Notes under the pieces: model-generated
The model's input: the letters and a program-made list of their open reading frames with translations, nothing else
Database searches by the model: none
Told to the model about the DNA's origin: nothing
NCBI RefSeq assembly: GCF_022695515.1
Contig: NZ_JALDPT010000022.1
Coordinates: 1 to 64,000 of the forward strand
Direction: 5' to 3'
Length of the DNA: 64,000 bases
DNA from: Phenylobacterium aquaticum
GTDB lineage: Bacteria > Pseudomonadota > Alphaproteobacteria > Caulobacterales > Caulobacteraceae
Shown here: positions 28,965 to 38,291 of the stretch, one piece after another
Position numbering within the stretch: position 1 is the stretch's first letter
Layout of the letters: every line of letters starts with the position of its first letter
Program-made: the position numbers and the translations under genes

Positions 28965-29489
28965 ATGCGTCGTCCTGGCCTGCTGCTCGCCGCCACCCTC
29001 ATCACCGCCGCCGCCCTGACCGCGTGCGGCAAGCCGCAGGGCGGCCAGGCGACCGGCTCGGAGGAGGCCTCCAGCGAGCCCGCCACCGCCCCGGCGGCCG
29101 CGCCCGTCGAACTGACCGACGCCCAGAAGGCGACCCTGGTCGCCAGCCTGCCCGCCCCCTACAACACCGGCGACATCGCCAACGGCAAGAAGGTCTTCGC
29201 GGTCTGCAAGTCCTGCCACACGGTCGTCCAGGGCGGCGCCAACATGACCGGCCCGAACCTGTGGGGCGTGTTCGGCCGCGCCTCGGCCTCCGAGGCCGGC
29301 TTCACCTATTCCGACGGCATGAAGAAGCTCGGGATCACCTGGGACGCGCCGCAGATCGACAAGTGGATCGAGAATCCCAAGGCCATGGTCGACGGCACCA
29401 AGATGTCCTTCGTGGGCGTGAAGGCCCCCAAGGATCGCATCGACGTCATCGCCTACCTGAAGACCGAGACCAGCGCCGCGCCGCAATAG
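28965..29489 (+). CDS. Class I cytochrome c lipoprotein (c2/c552-like)
   Basis: 174 residues with lipobox LTAC (Cys21) and a Ser/Ala/Pro-rich linker to about residue 50. The haem-binding C81-K-S-C84-H85 follows, with Met147 in KMSFVG as the axial ligand. It shuttles electrons, here anchored to the periplasmic face of a membrane. GGAG precedes ATG 28965 by 7 bases. No oxidase or complex III gene is adjacent, so the partner is unknown. Confidence 0.92.
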   Translation: MRRPGLLLAATLITAAALTACGKPQGGQATGSEEASSEPATAPAAAPVELTDAQKATLVASLPAPYNTGDIANGKKVFAVCKSCHTVVQGGANMTGPNLWGVFGRASASEAGFTYSDGMKKLGITWDAPQIDKWIENPKAMVDGTKMSFVGVKAPKDRIDVIAYLKTETSAAPQ

Positions 29490-29785
29490 GCGCGCAATCC
29501 AGCACAACAACCTTGACGCGACCCGACTATCCCCCCAAATTGGGGATGTCGGGGTCGTTTGAGCATCTGGCGGCCCCGACGACCGCCGCCTGACATCACC
29601 CGCTCCGTCATCAGGTCCCCCGGGCCTGAGCCGGGTCGGACGAGCCCACGCCTTCCCACGCCTCTCGGCGTGCGTCCCATCGGAAGGCGCGGACGTCATG
29701 CGGCAGGCGCGCCCCGCAACCGCGCCTTCGCCCGACGGACGGCGTCCCCCCGCCGTCCGCGGGCGACGATCTCGATGAGGATTTA
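29490..29785. other. Non-coding hairpin-rich stretch
   Basis: This 300-base gap between cytochrome c and the RND operon holds no convincing gene. It contains TTGACG at about 29512, the 32-base hairpin listed next, further GC-rich self-complementary segments such as GGCGG/CCGCC (29569-29590), and a strong terminator at its right end. A small RNA read rightward is possible. Confidence 0.4.
29522..29553 (+). other. Two-part hairpin with CCCCAAATTGGGG core
   Basis: CCCGAC pairs with GTCGGG and, inside it, ATCCCC pairs with GGGGAT. The palindromic core matches short motifs in other gaps of this window. No T-run follows. Confidence 0.45.
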
Positions 29786-29815
29786 AGCCTCCCCGCTTCA
29801 GCGGGGAGGCTTTTT
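29786..29815 (+). terminator. Strong rho-independent terminator
   Basis: An 11-bp GC-rich stem (AGCCTCCCCGC / GCGGGGAGGCT) closes on the tetraloop TTCA and runs into TTTTT. It ends rightward transcription, either from cytochrome c about 300 bases away or from an RNA in between, before the convergent RND gene. Confidence 0.85.
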
Positions 29816-29834
29816 CATGGGCGCGCCGGACGGC

Positions 29835-32800
29835 CTATTCGGCGGCGTTGGCGACGCGGGCCTGTTCGTCGGCTTCGAAGGCCTCGATGCGCCGCGCGGT
29901 CGCCAGGGGCGACTTCGTGAAGCGGGCCAGCAGATTGTAGAACACCGGCACGATGAACAGGGTCAGCAGGGTCGAGAAGATCGCCCCGAAGAAGATCACC
30001 ACCCCGATGGTCTTGCGGCTCTCGCCGCCCGCCCCGCCCCACAGGATCAGCGGCAGGGCCCCGGCCGCGGCCGAGATCGAGGTCATGATGATCGGCCGCA
30101 GACGCAGGGAGGCGCTCTCGATCACCGCCTCCCGCACTGACAGGCCTTCGTCGCGCAGCTGGTTGGCGAACTCGACGATCAGGATGCCGTTCTTGGCGGC
30201 GATGCCGACCAGGATGATCAGGCCGATCTGGCTGTAGGTGTTGACCGTCGAGCCGGCGATCAGCAGGCCGAACAGCCCGCCCACCGCCGCCACCGGCACG
30301 GTCAGCATGATGACAGCCGGGTGGATCCAGCTTTCGAACTGGGCGGCGAGCACGAGGAACACCAAGAGCAGCGCCATGCCGAAGGCCAGGCCGACCGCGC
30401 CGCCGGCCTCGAGATAGTCGCGGGCCGTGCCGCCCCACTTGACCGTGATGCCCGGATGCTTGGCGATCTCGGCCTGGAAGTACTGCACCGCCTCGCCGAC
30501 CGTATAGCCGGGGTTCAGCTGGACGCTGAGGGTGATGGCCCGCAGGCGGTCGACCCGCGCCCTGTCGGGGGTGTCGCCCCGCACCCGGGTGCTGACCACC
30601 GAGGACAGGGGAACGGTGGAGCCGCCGCCGGTCCGGACATAGAGATTGCCCACGTCCTGCTCGGTCTGCCGCTGGGCGCGATCCGTCTGCAGGATCACGT
30701 CATATTCCTGGCCGTCCTTGATGTAGGTGGTGACCTTGCGCGAGCCGAACATGGTCTCCAGCGCCCGGCCCACCGACTGGGCGGAGACGCCGAGGCTGGC
30801 GGCCTTGTCGCGGTCGAGATCGACCAGCAGGCGCGGCGAGGTCGGCTCATAGTCGAGGCGCGCGCGCGACATCTGCGGATTGGCCTGGGCGGCCTGCATC
30901 AGCGGCCGGATGGCGGCCTCGATCTCGGGATACTCGTTGCCCAGCACGATCAGGTCGACGCTGTTGCCGCCCCCGCCGCCGCCGCCCACGCCGCCACGCT
31001 GCAGGCTGGGCCGCACCGAGGCGATGGCCCGCACCGAGGTGATCGAGGCGAACTGCTTGTTCAGCTGCGCCGCCAGGTCCTGGGAGGTCATGGCGTGCTT
31101 GCGGGTGTCCGGCAGGGAGATCGAGGCGTTGCCGGTGTTGAACTGGTTCTGGCCGAAGCGCGGGACGCTGAGATTGTAGCGCTTGATGGTCTGCGACTTC
31201 AGCAGCGGGGCCAGCATGGCCTCCATCTGATTGGCCGCCTTGACGGTGTAGTCAAAGCCCGCGCCCTCAGGGGCCTGGATCATGACGTCGACGCGGCCCC
31301 GGTCCTCGTTGGGCACCAGCTCCTTGGGGAGCACGTTCAGCATCAGGACGGCGCAAAGCCCCAGGAGCACCACCAGGGCGGCGCCGATGATCCCGGAGGA
31401 CCGGCGGCCCAGCAGGCCCTCCAGCGAGGCGTGGTAGGAGTTGCGCAGGCTGAGCATGCCGGCGTCGACCTTGCGGGCCAGCCAGCCCTCGCCATGGGCG
31501 GGGCGCAGCAGGCGCGAGGCCAGCATGGGCGACAGCGAGAGCGCCAGCAGGGCCGAGAAGCCGACGGCCGCAGAGATCGCCACGGCCAGCTCGACGAACA
31601 GCCGGCCGATATAGCCCGGAAGGAACATCAGGGGCGCGAAGACCGAGATCAGCACGATGGTGGTGGCGACCACGGCGAAGAACACCTGCCGCGCCCCGCG
31701 CTGGGCGGCCACCACCGGCGGCTCGCCCTCGTCGATGCGGCGCTGGATGTTCTCGACCACCACGATCGCGTCATCGACCACCAGGCCGATCGCCAGCACC
31801 AGGGCCAGCAGGGTCAGGAGGTTGATCGAGAAGCCCAGCGGGGCCAGCACGATGAAGGTCGAGAGCACGCAGATCGGCGCCACGATCGAGGGGATCAGGG
31901 CCGCGCGCCAGGTGCCCAGGAACACGAAGTTCACGAGCGCCACCAGGGCCAGCGAGATGCCCATGGTGATCCAGACCTCCTGGATCGCGTGGGCGGTGAA
32001 CACGGTGTAGTCGACCGAGATATCGAGATGCGTGCCCTTGGGCAGCGACTTGTTGATATCGGCCAGCTGCTCCTTCACCCCCTTGGCGATGTCCAGGTCA
32101 TTGGCCTGGGACTGGCGGGTGATCGCCATGCCGACCTGCTCCAGACCGTTGGAGCGGAACATCCGGCGGTGTTCGTCGGGGCCCTCCTCGATCCGGGCGA
32201 TATCGCCCAGCCGGGTGACATAGGCGTCCGGATTGGCCTGGGCCGTGGTCAGGGCGCCGGCCGAGGACGAAGTCGTCCCGAGCGCGCCGTTCGAGCCGGC
32301 CACGGTCGTGGTGGTGGTCGTGCGCGTCGCGGCCGGAGTGACCGGCAGCTTGGCGAACTGCTCGGGCGTGGAATAGCCGCGGGCGACGCGGATGGTGAAG
32401 TCCTTGGTCGGGGCCTCCAGCGCGCCGGCGGGCAGTTCCAGGTTCTGGGCGTTGAGCGCGTTCTCGACGTCGTCCACGGTCAGGCCGCGGGCGGCCATGG
32501 CCTGGGGATCGAGCCAGATGCGCATCGAATAGGCCTGGTTGCCGGCCAGATTGACCTGGGCCACGCCAGGCACGGTCGACAGGCGCTCGACCAGATAGCG
32601 GTTGGCGTAGTCCGACAGCTGCAAACGATTGAGTTTGCTGGAGGAGAAGCTGAGGAACATGATCGGCGAGGCGTCGGCGTTCGCCTTGGCGATCTGCGGC
32701 GGGTCGGCCTGGTCGGGCAATTGCGACACCACCCGGCTGACCGCGTCGCGCACGTCATTGGCCGCGGCGTCGAGGTCGCGGTCCAGGGTGAAGGAAATGT

Positions 32801-33074
32801 TCACCCGGGACAGGCCGTCCCGGCTGTCGGAATTGACCCGGTCGATGCCCTGGATGCCGGCGACCTGGCGCTCGATCACCTGGGTGATGCGCTCCTCGAC
32901 CACCTCGGCGGACGCGCCGCGATAGGTGGTGGAGATCGAAACCACGGGCGGATCGACGCTTGGCAGTTCGCGAACGGCCAGGGCGCTGAAGCAGGCCAGG
33001 CCCACCACACACAGGATGATCGCGGCCACCGCCGCGAACACCGGGCGGCGGACGGAGAGATCGGAGAGCATCAT
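29835..33074 (-). CDS. RND efflux permease (AcrB/MexF family)
   Basis: 1079 residues. The N-terminus LSVRRPVFAAVAAI and the transmembrane motif LVVDDAIVVVENIQRRI (proton-relay Asp pair) mark a hydrophobe/amphiphile efflux-1 pump with two six-helix repeats and two porter loops. A Thr/Ser/Gly/Ala-rich insert lies at about residues 247-284 in the first periplasmic loop, where relatives pass directly from the porter strand to the VTRLGDIAR segment. The start overlaps the adaptor stop by 4 bases. No outer-membrane factor is in the window. Substrates are unknown. Confidence 0.94.
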   Translation of the reverse strand: MMLSDLSVRRPVFAAVAAIILCVVGLACFSALAVRELPSVDPPVVSISTTYRGASAEVVEERITQVIERQVAGIQGIDRVNSDSRDGLSRVNISFTLDRDLDAAANDVRDAVSRVVSQLPDQADPPQIAKANADASPIMFLSFSSSKLNRLQLSDYANRYLVERLSTVPGVAQVNLAGNQAYSMRIWLDPQAMAARGLTVDDVENALNAQNLELPAGALEAPTKDFTIRVARGYSTPEQFAKLPVTPAATRTTTTTTVAGSNGALGTTSSSAGALTTAQANPDAYVTRLGDIARIEEGPDEHRRMFRSNGLEQVGMAITRQSQANDLDIAKGVKEQLADINKSLPKGTHLDISVDYTVFTAHAIQEVWITMGISLALVALVNFVFLGTWRAALIPSIVAPICVLSTFIVLAPLGFSINLLTLLALVLAIGLVVDDAIVVVENIQRRIDEGEPPVVAAQRGARQVFFAVVATTIVLISVFAPLMFLPGYIGRLFVELAVAISAAVGFSALLALSLSPMLASRLLRPAHGEGWLARKVDAGMLSLRNSYHASLEGLLGRRSSGIIGAALVVLLGLCAVLMLNVLPKELVPNEDRGRVDVMIQAPEGAGFDYTVKAANQMEAMLAPLLKSQTIKRYNLSVPRFGQNQFNTGNASISLPDTRKHAMTSQDLAAQLNKQFASITSVRAIASVRPSLQRGGVGGGGGGGNSVDLIVLGNEYPEIEAAIRPLMQAAQANPQMSRARLDYEPTSPRLLVDLDRDKAASLGVSAQSVGRALETMFGSRKVTTYIKDGQEYDVILQTDRAQRQTEQDVGNLYVRTGGGSTVPLSSVVSTRVRGDTPDRARVDRLRAITLSVQLNPGYTVGEAVQYFQAEIAKHPGITVKWGGTARDYLEAGGAVGLAFGMALLLVFLVLAAQFESWIHPAVIMLTVPVAAVGGLFGLLIAGSTVNTYSQIGLIILVGIAAKNGILIVEFANQLRDEGLSVREAVIESASLRLRPIIMTSISAAAGALPLILWGGAGGESRKTIGVVIFFGAIFSTLLTLFIVPVFYNLLARFTKSPLATARRIEAFEADEQARVANAAE

Positions 33075-34279
33075 GCGCCGGGTCGGGGGCCGCCCGCTCC
33101 CATGCCCGGCTTGCCCGCGCCGTGCTTGCCGGCGCCGCCGCCGATCCGCACCGGCTGGCCGGGCTGCAGCTTGTTCAGCCCGTCAGCGACCAGCTTCTCG
33201 CCCAGGGTGACGCCGTCCTTGATCTCGACGAAGCCGTCCTGGCGCACACCGGTCACGACGGGGCGCTGTTCGGCCACGAGCTTTCCGCCCTGGTCGTTGA
33301 TCACATAGACGAAGGCGTTGTCGCTCAGGACCGACAGGGCCGATTCCGGCGCGGACGGCGCCTGGCGCACGCCCTCGGCGATACCGACGCGCAGCATCAT
33401 GCCCGGCTTCAGCTTATGGCCGGGATTGGGAAACTCGGCGCGGGCGGTGAGCGCGCGGGTCTTCTCGTCGATCCGGGTGTCCAGCTTGGCGATGCGGCCG
33501 GCGATCTTGACGCCCGGATAGGCGTCGACCGAAGCGGTGATCATCTGGCCCTCATGCACCGCGGCCAGGTCCCGGTCGGGGATCTGGAAGTCGACCCGGA
33601 TGGTGTCGATGGCGTCCAGGGTGACGATGGCCGCCCCCGGATTGATCAGGGCGCCCGGCGCGATGTCGGACAGGCCGACCACGCCGGCGAACGGCGCGCG
33701 GATCACCCGGTCGCCCTGCCGGGCCTGGGCCGCGGCCACGTCGGCCTTGGCCGAGAGCCAGTTGGCCTCATAGAGATCCACGGCGGACTTCGAGGCGAAC
33801 CCCTTGTCGGCCAGCGTCTTCCAACGCTGATATTCGCGCTCGGCCTGGAGGGCCTTGGCCTGGCTCTGGACGAGGCCCGCATCCTGCTCGCTGGCCTTCA
33901 GCTCGACCAGGACCGCGCCCTTGGCGACGCTCTGGCCCGGCGTGAACCGCACCTTGTCCACCAGCTGGGTGGTCGCCGCCGTCAGGGTGACGGACTGCCG
34001 CCCCTTGGCCACGCCCAGCACGTCGATGGTGTCGGTGAAGGTGCGCGGCGCGACGACCACGACCGAGACCTGGGTCGGTCCGCCGCCGCCGGGGCCGCCC
34101 ATGCGACGTCCGCCCTGCCCGCCGCCGCCGCCCGGCCCGCCCGCCTTGGACGCGGAGGCGCCAGGAGGGCCGCCCGCGGGGTCAGCCTTCTTGCCGAAGA
34201 GGATCTTGGCGCCCCCCACGACGATCATCAGGATCAGCACAAGGACCGCGCCGGCGAGGAAGAAATGGCGTCGCAACAA
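33071..34279 (-). CDS. RND periplasmic adaptor (membrane fusion protein)
   Basis: 402 residues. An N-terminal membrane anchor (FFLAGAVLVLILMIVVGG) is followed by a Gly/Pro-rich linker (about residues 35-70), then barrel, lipoyl and hairpin domains. The lipoyl/hairpin junction shows FTPGQSVAKGAVLVELKASE and GDRVIRAPFAGVVGLSDI. The C-terminus is again Gly/Lys/Pro-rich. It bridges the permease to an outer-membrane channel. First gene of the two-gene operon. Confidence 0.93.
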   Translation of the reverse strand: MLRRHFFLAGAVLVLILMIVVGGAKILFGKKADPAGGPPGASASKAGGPGGGGGQGGRRMGGPGGGGPTQVSVVVVAPRTFTDTIDVLGVAKGRQSVTLTAATTQLVDKVRFTPGQSVAKGAVLVELKASEQDAGLVQSQAKALQAEREYQRWKTLADKGFASKSAVDLYEANWLSAKADVAAAQARQGDRVIRAPFAGVVGLSDIAPGALINPGAAIVTLDAIDTIRVDFQIPDRDLAAVHEGQMITASVDAYPGVKIAGRIAKLDTRIDEKTRALTARAEFPNPGHKLKPGMMLRVGIAEGVRQAPSAPESALSVLSDNAFVYVINDQGGKLVAEQRPVVTGVRQDGFVEIKDGVTLGEKLVADGLNKLQPGQPVRIGGGAGKHGAGKPGMGAGGPRPGA

Positions 34280-34403
34280 GGCCTAAGGAACTCCGTCGCC
34301 TCTGAAATGTCAGGCGCTAAAGGGGCAAATCACCAGCGCTCTTATGGCCTTAAACTGCGGGTCGTCCAGTGACTGCAGCATGTCGATCCATTGCGTCGTG
34401 GAA

Positions 34404-34443
34404 ATAACCACGCCGATTGGCGAAACCCCGCCGGTTATCGGCG
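34404..34443. promoter_or_regulatory. Nested inverted repeats upstream of the RND operon
   Basis: ATAACC (34404-34409) is complementary to GGTTAT (34433-34438), and CGCCGAT (34411-34417) to ATCGGCG (34437-34443). The arms interleave. The site lies about 125-165 bases before the adaptor start and could bind a repressor or form alternative RNA structures. Confidence 0.3.
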
Positions 34444-34461
34444 CGAAATCCCGCTAGGGCG

Positions 34462-34492
34462 CAAAGAAAACGGGCGCCCCGAGAGGCGCCCG
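34462..34492 (-). terminator. Rho-independent terminator after the class II aldolase gene
   Basis: Read on the minus strand, an 8-bp stem CGGGCGCC/GGCGCCCG with a six-base loop is followed by TTTTCTTT. It sits 52 bases after the aldolase stop and insulates it from the RND promoter region. Confidence 0.8.
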
Positions 34493-34544
34493 CAGAATGC
34501 CGTTATGCGAGCCCTTGAAACGCCGGGCCCGCGGAGCGCAATCG

Positions 34545-35315
34545 TCAGGCGTCGTAGCCCGGCGACTCCTTGTCCAGCCGGCGCAGATTGCCCGGCCAGG
34601 CCAGCTTGCCGCCCAGGCCGCGCATGGTCTGGCCGCGAACCTCATCCTGGGCCGCTTGAGGCGCGATCAGCACGTTCTCGCGGCCGGCCGACAGCGCCAT
34701 GACCTGCATCTTACAGGCGCGCTCCAGGTAATACATGTTCAGCCAGCAATCGGAGGCGGTCTCGCCGGTGGTCAGCGTGCCGTGATTGCGCAGCAGAACC
34801 ATGGGCTTGTCGCCGACATCGGCGATCAGGCGCTCGCGCTCGTCGAGGTTCAGGGCGATGCCTTCATAGGTATGATAGGCGAGCTTGGGCAGGCAGATCA
34901 GAGCGTGCTGCGACAGCGGCAGCAGGCCTTCCTGCTGGGCGGCGACAGCCACGCCCTGGTCGGTGTGCAGGTGCATCACGAACATGGCGTCTTCCCGGGC
35001 CGCGTGGATGGCCGAGTGGATCGTGAAGCCCGCCGGATTGATGAAATAGGGCGTGTCCTGGAGGATGTTGCCGTCCAGGTCGATCTTCACCAGCGACGAG
35101 GCGGTGATCTCGCCGAAGAACATGCCGTAGGGATTGATCAGGAAGTGGTGCTCCGGCCCCGGAATGCGGGCGGAGATGTGGGTGTAGATCATGTCGTCCC
35201 ACCCGTTCAGCGCCACAAGGCGATAAAGGGCGGCGAGTTCGACGCGCGCTTCCCACTCTTCGGCGCTGACCTTGCCCTTGAGCGAGTTCACGCCAACCAG
35301 CGAACCATCGGCCAT
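34545..35315 (-). CDS. Class II aldolase/adducin family protein
   Basis: 256 residues from ATG 35315, with GGGGAGG upstream. Motifs include DMIYTHISARIPG, FLINPYGMFFGEI, the zinc-binding HLHTDQG and RNHGTL. The family includes L-fuculose- and ribulose-phosphate aldolases/epimerases, but many members of this subgroup have no assigned substrate. Cytoplasmic; single gene with its own terminator. Confidence 0.88.
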   Translation of the reverse strand: MADGSLVGVNSLKGKVSAEEWEARVELAALYRLVALNGWDDMIYTHISARIPGPEHHFLINPYGMFFGEITASSLVKIDLDGNILQDTPYFINPAGFTIHSAIHAAREDAMFVMHLHTDQGVAVAAQQEGLLPLSQHALICLPKLAYHTYEGIALNLDERERLIADVGDKPMVLLRNHGTLTTGETASDCWLNMYYLERACKMQVMALSAGRENVLIAPQAAQDEVRGQTMRGLGGKLAWPGNLRRLDKESPGYDA

Positions 35316-35410
35316 GGCGGCCTCCCCTGTCCAAATCCAAACGATTGTTGGACCCAGAGTCGCGCCGGGGGGCCGCAGCGTCAAGCGCTGCTTCGTCTAT
35401 CGGCTTCGGT

Positions 35411-35599
35411 TCAGCCTTTCGGGCCCTTGGCCGAGGCCTTGCGGGCGCGCTCCAGCTCGGCGCCCTCGGCGCCGTCCAGCGCCTGCTCGGCCTCGCGCGC
35501 CTTCTCGTCGACCGGGCCCTTGCGAACGAATTCCGCCTCCGCCTTGTCGAAACGGCGAGCGGCGTCGTAGTCGCCCTCGCCCTGGATCTTGTCGGCCAT
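35411..35599 (-). CDS. Small charged hypothetical protein
   Basis: 62 residues, starting MADKIQGEGDYDAARRFD, with AGGAGG 5 bases before the ATG. It is Ala/Glu/Lys-rich, helical and probably soluble. Similar short proteins are widespread in alphaproteobacteria and often called stress-associated, but I know no function. Confidence 0.75.
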   Translation of the reverse strand: MADKIQGEGDYDAARRFDKAEAEFVRKGPVDEKAREAEQALDGAEGAELERARKASAKGPKG

Positions 35600-35652
35600 G
35601 GGAACCTCCTTGGGTGGCTCCCGGATAGAACTCCGCGGCGACGGGGATGTTC

Positions 35653-37080
35653 CTACTTGCCGCCGCCCAGGCTCTTGATCAGGCCGTACTGGAACTGCAG
35701 GCCCTCATAATAGGCCTTCTCGGAAATGCGCTCGTCGCGGCCATGGGCGCGGTTGTCGTCGGCGTCGTACCAGACCGCCGCCATGGCGTAGCTCGGAATG
35801 CCCACGGCGCGGGTGTAGATCGAGTCCGAGGCGCCCAGGTCCATGTGCGGGGCGATGGTCACGCCCGGCCATTCGGCGTGGATGACCGCGCTGAGCTTGG
35901 CGTTCAGCGCCGGATCGAGCGGCGAGTCGGGCGCCGGATTGGCGGGCGTATAGACCTTGATCGCGATCTTGGGGTCGTTGATCACCTCGGCCAGCTTGGC
36001 CTGAACCTGGGCCTGGCTGTCGACCGGCATCATCCGGCACTGGATCAGCGCGCTGGCCCGCTGCGGCAAGGCGTTCTCGGCGTGGCCGCCGGACAGGCCG
36101 GTGGCGACGCAGGTGGTCCTCAGACGTGCGTTGCGCTCCGGCGTCGCGCTTAGCCGGGCGGCGGCGGCGAGGTCCGGCGGGGTCTGGGCCACGGCCTTCA
36201 GATCGGCGGCGGTCTGGCCGCTGGCCTGGGCGGCGGCGACCAGGAAGTCGCCGCGCGTCGTGGGCGTGGTCTCGACCGGGAAGCTGTAGGCGGCGATCTT
36301 GTCCAGCGCCTTGGCCAGCTCATAGATGGCGTTGTCCGGCTCGGGGATCGACGAGTGGCCGCCCTTGTTGGTCGCCTCGATCTGGAAGGTGACGAACACC
36401 TTCTCGCTGGTCTGGATCCCGTAATAGAGCGGCTTTCCCTCGCGGGTCGCGCCGCCGCCGCCGTCGGGATTGATCACCAGCCCCGCATCGATCAGGTCGC
36501 GGTGGGTCTTCACCAGCCACTCGACCCCGTTGGCGTCGCCGCTCTCCTCGTCCGAGGTGAAGGCGAAGATCAGGTCGCGGTCGGGGGTGAACCCCTCCTG
36601 CTTCAGGCGGATCAGGGCGGCCAAGACGATGGCGTCCTCGCCCTTCATGTCCTGGACGCCGCGGCCGTACCACCAGCCGTCCTTCTCGGTGAGGGCGAAG
36701 GGCGGAACGGTCCAGTCCTCCGGCTTGGCCTCGACCACGTCCAGGTGGCCGATCCACAGCACCGGCTTGGCCTTGGGCGCCTTGGCGCGCAGCCGCACCA
36801 CCACCTGGCCCTGGTTCGGATGCTCGGGCATGACCAGCAGCTGGGCGTCGGCGTCGCTGAACCCCGCCGTCTTCAGCCGGGCCAGCACGGCCTTGGCGGC
36901 GACCAGGGTGCCATGGTCATGCACCGTATTGATCGCGATCAGCTCTTTCAGAATGTCGTGGGCGAGCGCCTGGTTCGCCGCCGGCGGCAGGGGCGCGGGC
37001 TTGGCGGCGGGCGCCGCTTGCGCCGCACCGGCGAGCAGCAGGGCCGAAAGGCCGCCGAGCAACAGGGTCCTGGTCGTCAT
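35653..37080 (-). CDS. Secreted M20-family metallopeptidase
   Basis: 475 residues with a signal peptide (LLLGGLSALLLAGAAQA). Zinc-site motifs are IGHLDVVEA, RGVQDMKGE, TSDEESGDANG and MDLGASDS, with His in DDNRAHGRDERI near the C-terminus. The NKGGHSS segment opens the lid/dimerisation domain. M20 exopeptidases release amino acids from peptides or N-acyl amino acids; a periplasmic dipeptidase or carboxypeptidase is likely. Confidence 0.92.
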   Translation of the reverse strand: MTTRTLLLGGLSALLLAGAAQAAPAAKPAPLPPAANQALAHDILKELIAINTVHDHGTLVAAKAVLARLKTAGFSDADAQLLVMPEHPNQGQVVVRLRAKAPKAKPVLWIGHLDVVEAKPEDWTVPPFALTEKDGWWYGRGVQDMKGEDAIVLAALIRLKQEGFTPDRDLIFAFTSDEESGDANGVEWLVKTHRDLIDAGLVINPDGGGGATREGKPLYYGIQTSEKVFVTFQIEATNKGGHSSIPEPDNAIYELAKALDKIAAYSFPVETTPTTRGDFLVAAAQASGQTAADLKAVAQTPPDLAAAARLSATPERNARLRTTCVATGLSGGHAENALPQRASALIQCRMMPVDSQAQVQAKLAEVINDPKIAIKVYTPANPAPDSPLDPALNAKLSAVIHAEWPGVTIAPHMDLGASDSIYTRAVGIPSYAMAAVWYDADDNRAHGRDERISEKAYYEGLQFQYGLIKSLGGGK

Positions 37081-37121
37081 GTCCCACCTACCGCAAACAC
37101 AATCACGTCTATTGAGCGCGG

Positions 37122-38189
37122 CTAACTGGCGGAGTCGAGCCCGGCCGCCAAGCCCATGATCTCGTCCGCGGCGCGTTCCTGGCTGCCTGCCGAAAGATCG
37201 CTCAGGGCGATCACGCCCAGCCGGGGCCGCTGGTCCTTGCGGGCGGACCGGTCATAGGCCGGGTCGTAGTGGTGCTCCATCAGCGCCGACGCCAACTCCT
37301 CGAACGCCCCGGCCCCGGCCAGGCCGCGCCAGTTCTCCAGCCGCTTCTGGCCCGGATAGACCGGCAGCCGGGCGAAAGCGGCGTCCAGCTCGACGGGGTT
37401 GCGGATGATGTCGCCATAGGCCGTGACCAGGTAGCGGGCGCGGGCGTCCAGGGGCGCCGTGATCTCCACCCGCGGCGCGGCCTGCATCGCCTTCCAGATC
37501 ACCGGCGGGGTCATCCGCTCGCCGATCTTGCTGGATTCCGCCTCGACGAAGATCGGGCGGGCCGGATCCAGGGCGTCCAGCTCCGCCAGCAGCCGGCTCT
37601 CGAACATCTTCTGGCTGGGCTGCTCCCGGCCGATCGCGCCGAACAGGGACCCGCGATGGGCGGCCAGCCCCTCCAGGTCCAGGGTCTGCAGGCCGCGGGC
37701 CGCCAGGCGGCCGAGGATCTCGGTCTTGGCCGTGCCGGTGTGGCCGTCGAGCAGCACGAGCCTGAGGTTCTGCGCTTCCTCATAGAGGCGCGCCGTCACG
37801 GTCCGCCGATAGGTCTTGTAGCCCCCGGTCAGCAGGGTGACCGGCCAGCCCACCTGGGACAGGATGGTGGCCATGGCGTTGGACCTCTGCCCGCCGCGCC
37901 AGCAATAGATCAGCGGGCGGAAGCTGGCCGGCCGGTCGGCCAGGGCCCCCTCCAGGTGCCGCGCGATGTTGCGGGCGACATGTGCCGCGCCGATGCGCCG
38001 GGCCAGGAACCGGGACTGCTGGACATAGATCGTCCCCACCTCTGCCCGCTCGGCATCGTCCAGAACCGGCAGGTTCTCGGCGCCCGGCATGTGGTCCTCG
38101 GCGAACTCGCCGGGACTGCGAACGTCGAGGATCGCGTCGTAATATTTCAGCGACTGGGCGTCGACCGCCTCGGTGTGCCGGATCTCCAT
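37122..38189 (-). CDS. mnmH: tRNA 2-selenouridine synthase
   Basis: 355 residues. An N-terminal rhodanese domain ([17 protein letters not shown]) has the catalytic Cys96 in [15 protein letters not shown]-loop-like domain follows ([12 protein letters not shown]; Ala replaces the usual Gly before Lys). MnmH converts 2-thiouridine at tRNA wobble position 34 to 2-selenouridine using selenophosphate. It is divergent from selD, which makes that donor, with about 100 bases between them. Confidence 0.93.
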   Translation of the reverse strand: MEIRHTEAVDAQSLKYYDAILDVRSPGEFAEDHMPGAENLPVLDDAERAEVGTIYVQQSRFLARRIGAAHVARNIARHLEGALADRPASFRPLIYCWRGGQRSNAMATILSQVGWPVTLLTGGYKTYRRTVTARLYEEAQNLRLVLLDGHTGTAKTEILGRLAARGLQTLDLEGLAAHRGSLFGAIGREQPSQKMFESRLLAELDALDPARPIFVEAESSKIGERMTPPVIWKAMQAAPRVEITAPLDARARYLVTAYGDIIRNPVELDAAFARLPVYPGQKRLENWRGLAGAGAFEELASALMEHHYDPAYDRSARKDQRPRLGVIALSDLSAGSQERAADEIMGLAAGLDSAS

Positions 38190-38291
38190 GGCCGACTGTT
38201 AGCATCTCCGTTCGCCGTGAGGCGAGCGGCTGGTCGGCGGCGCGGGGCAGGCCTAAGAGAAGCCCTGCCCTTCTATCGTCCGGACACGCCC

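Noticed and set aside
30321..33308. 995-codon plus-strand frame opposite the RND permease
   Set aside because: Composition is the Gly/His/Gln/Arg-rich shadow typical of high-GC antisense frames; the permease is unmistakable on the other strand.
38190..38291. tRNA-Sec or other selenocysteine machinery beside selD
   Set aside because: The gap holds no tRNA-like structure, and SelD itself has Cys at its active site.
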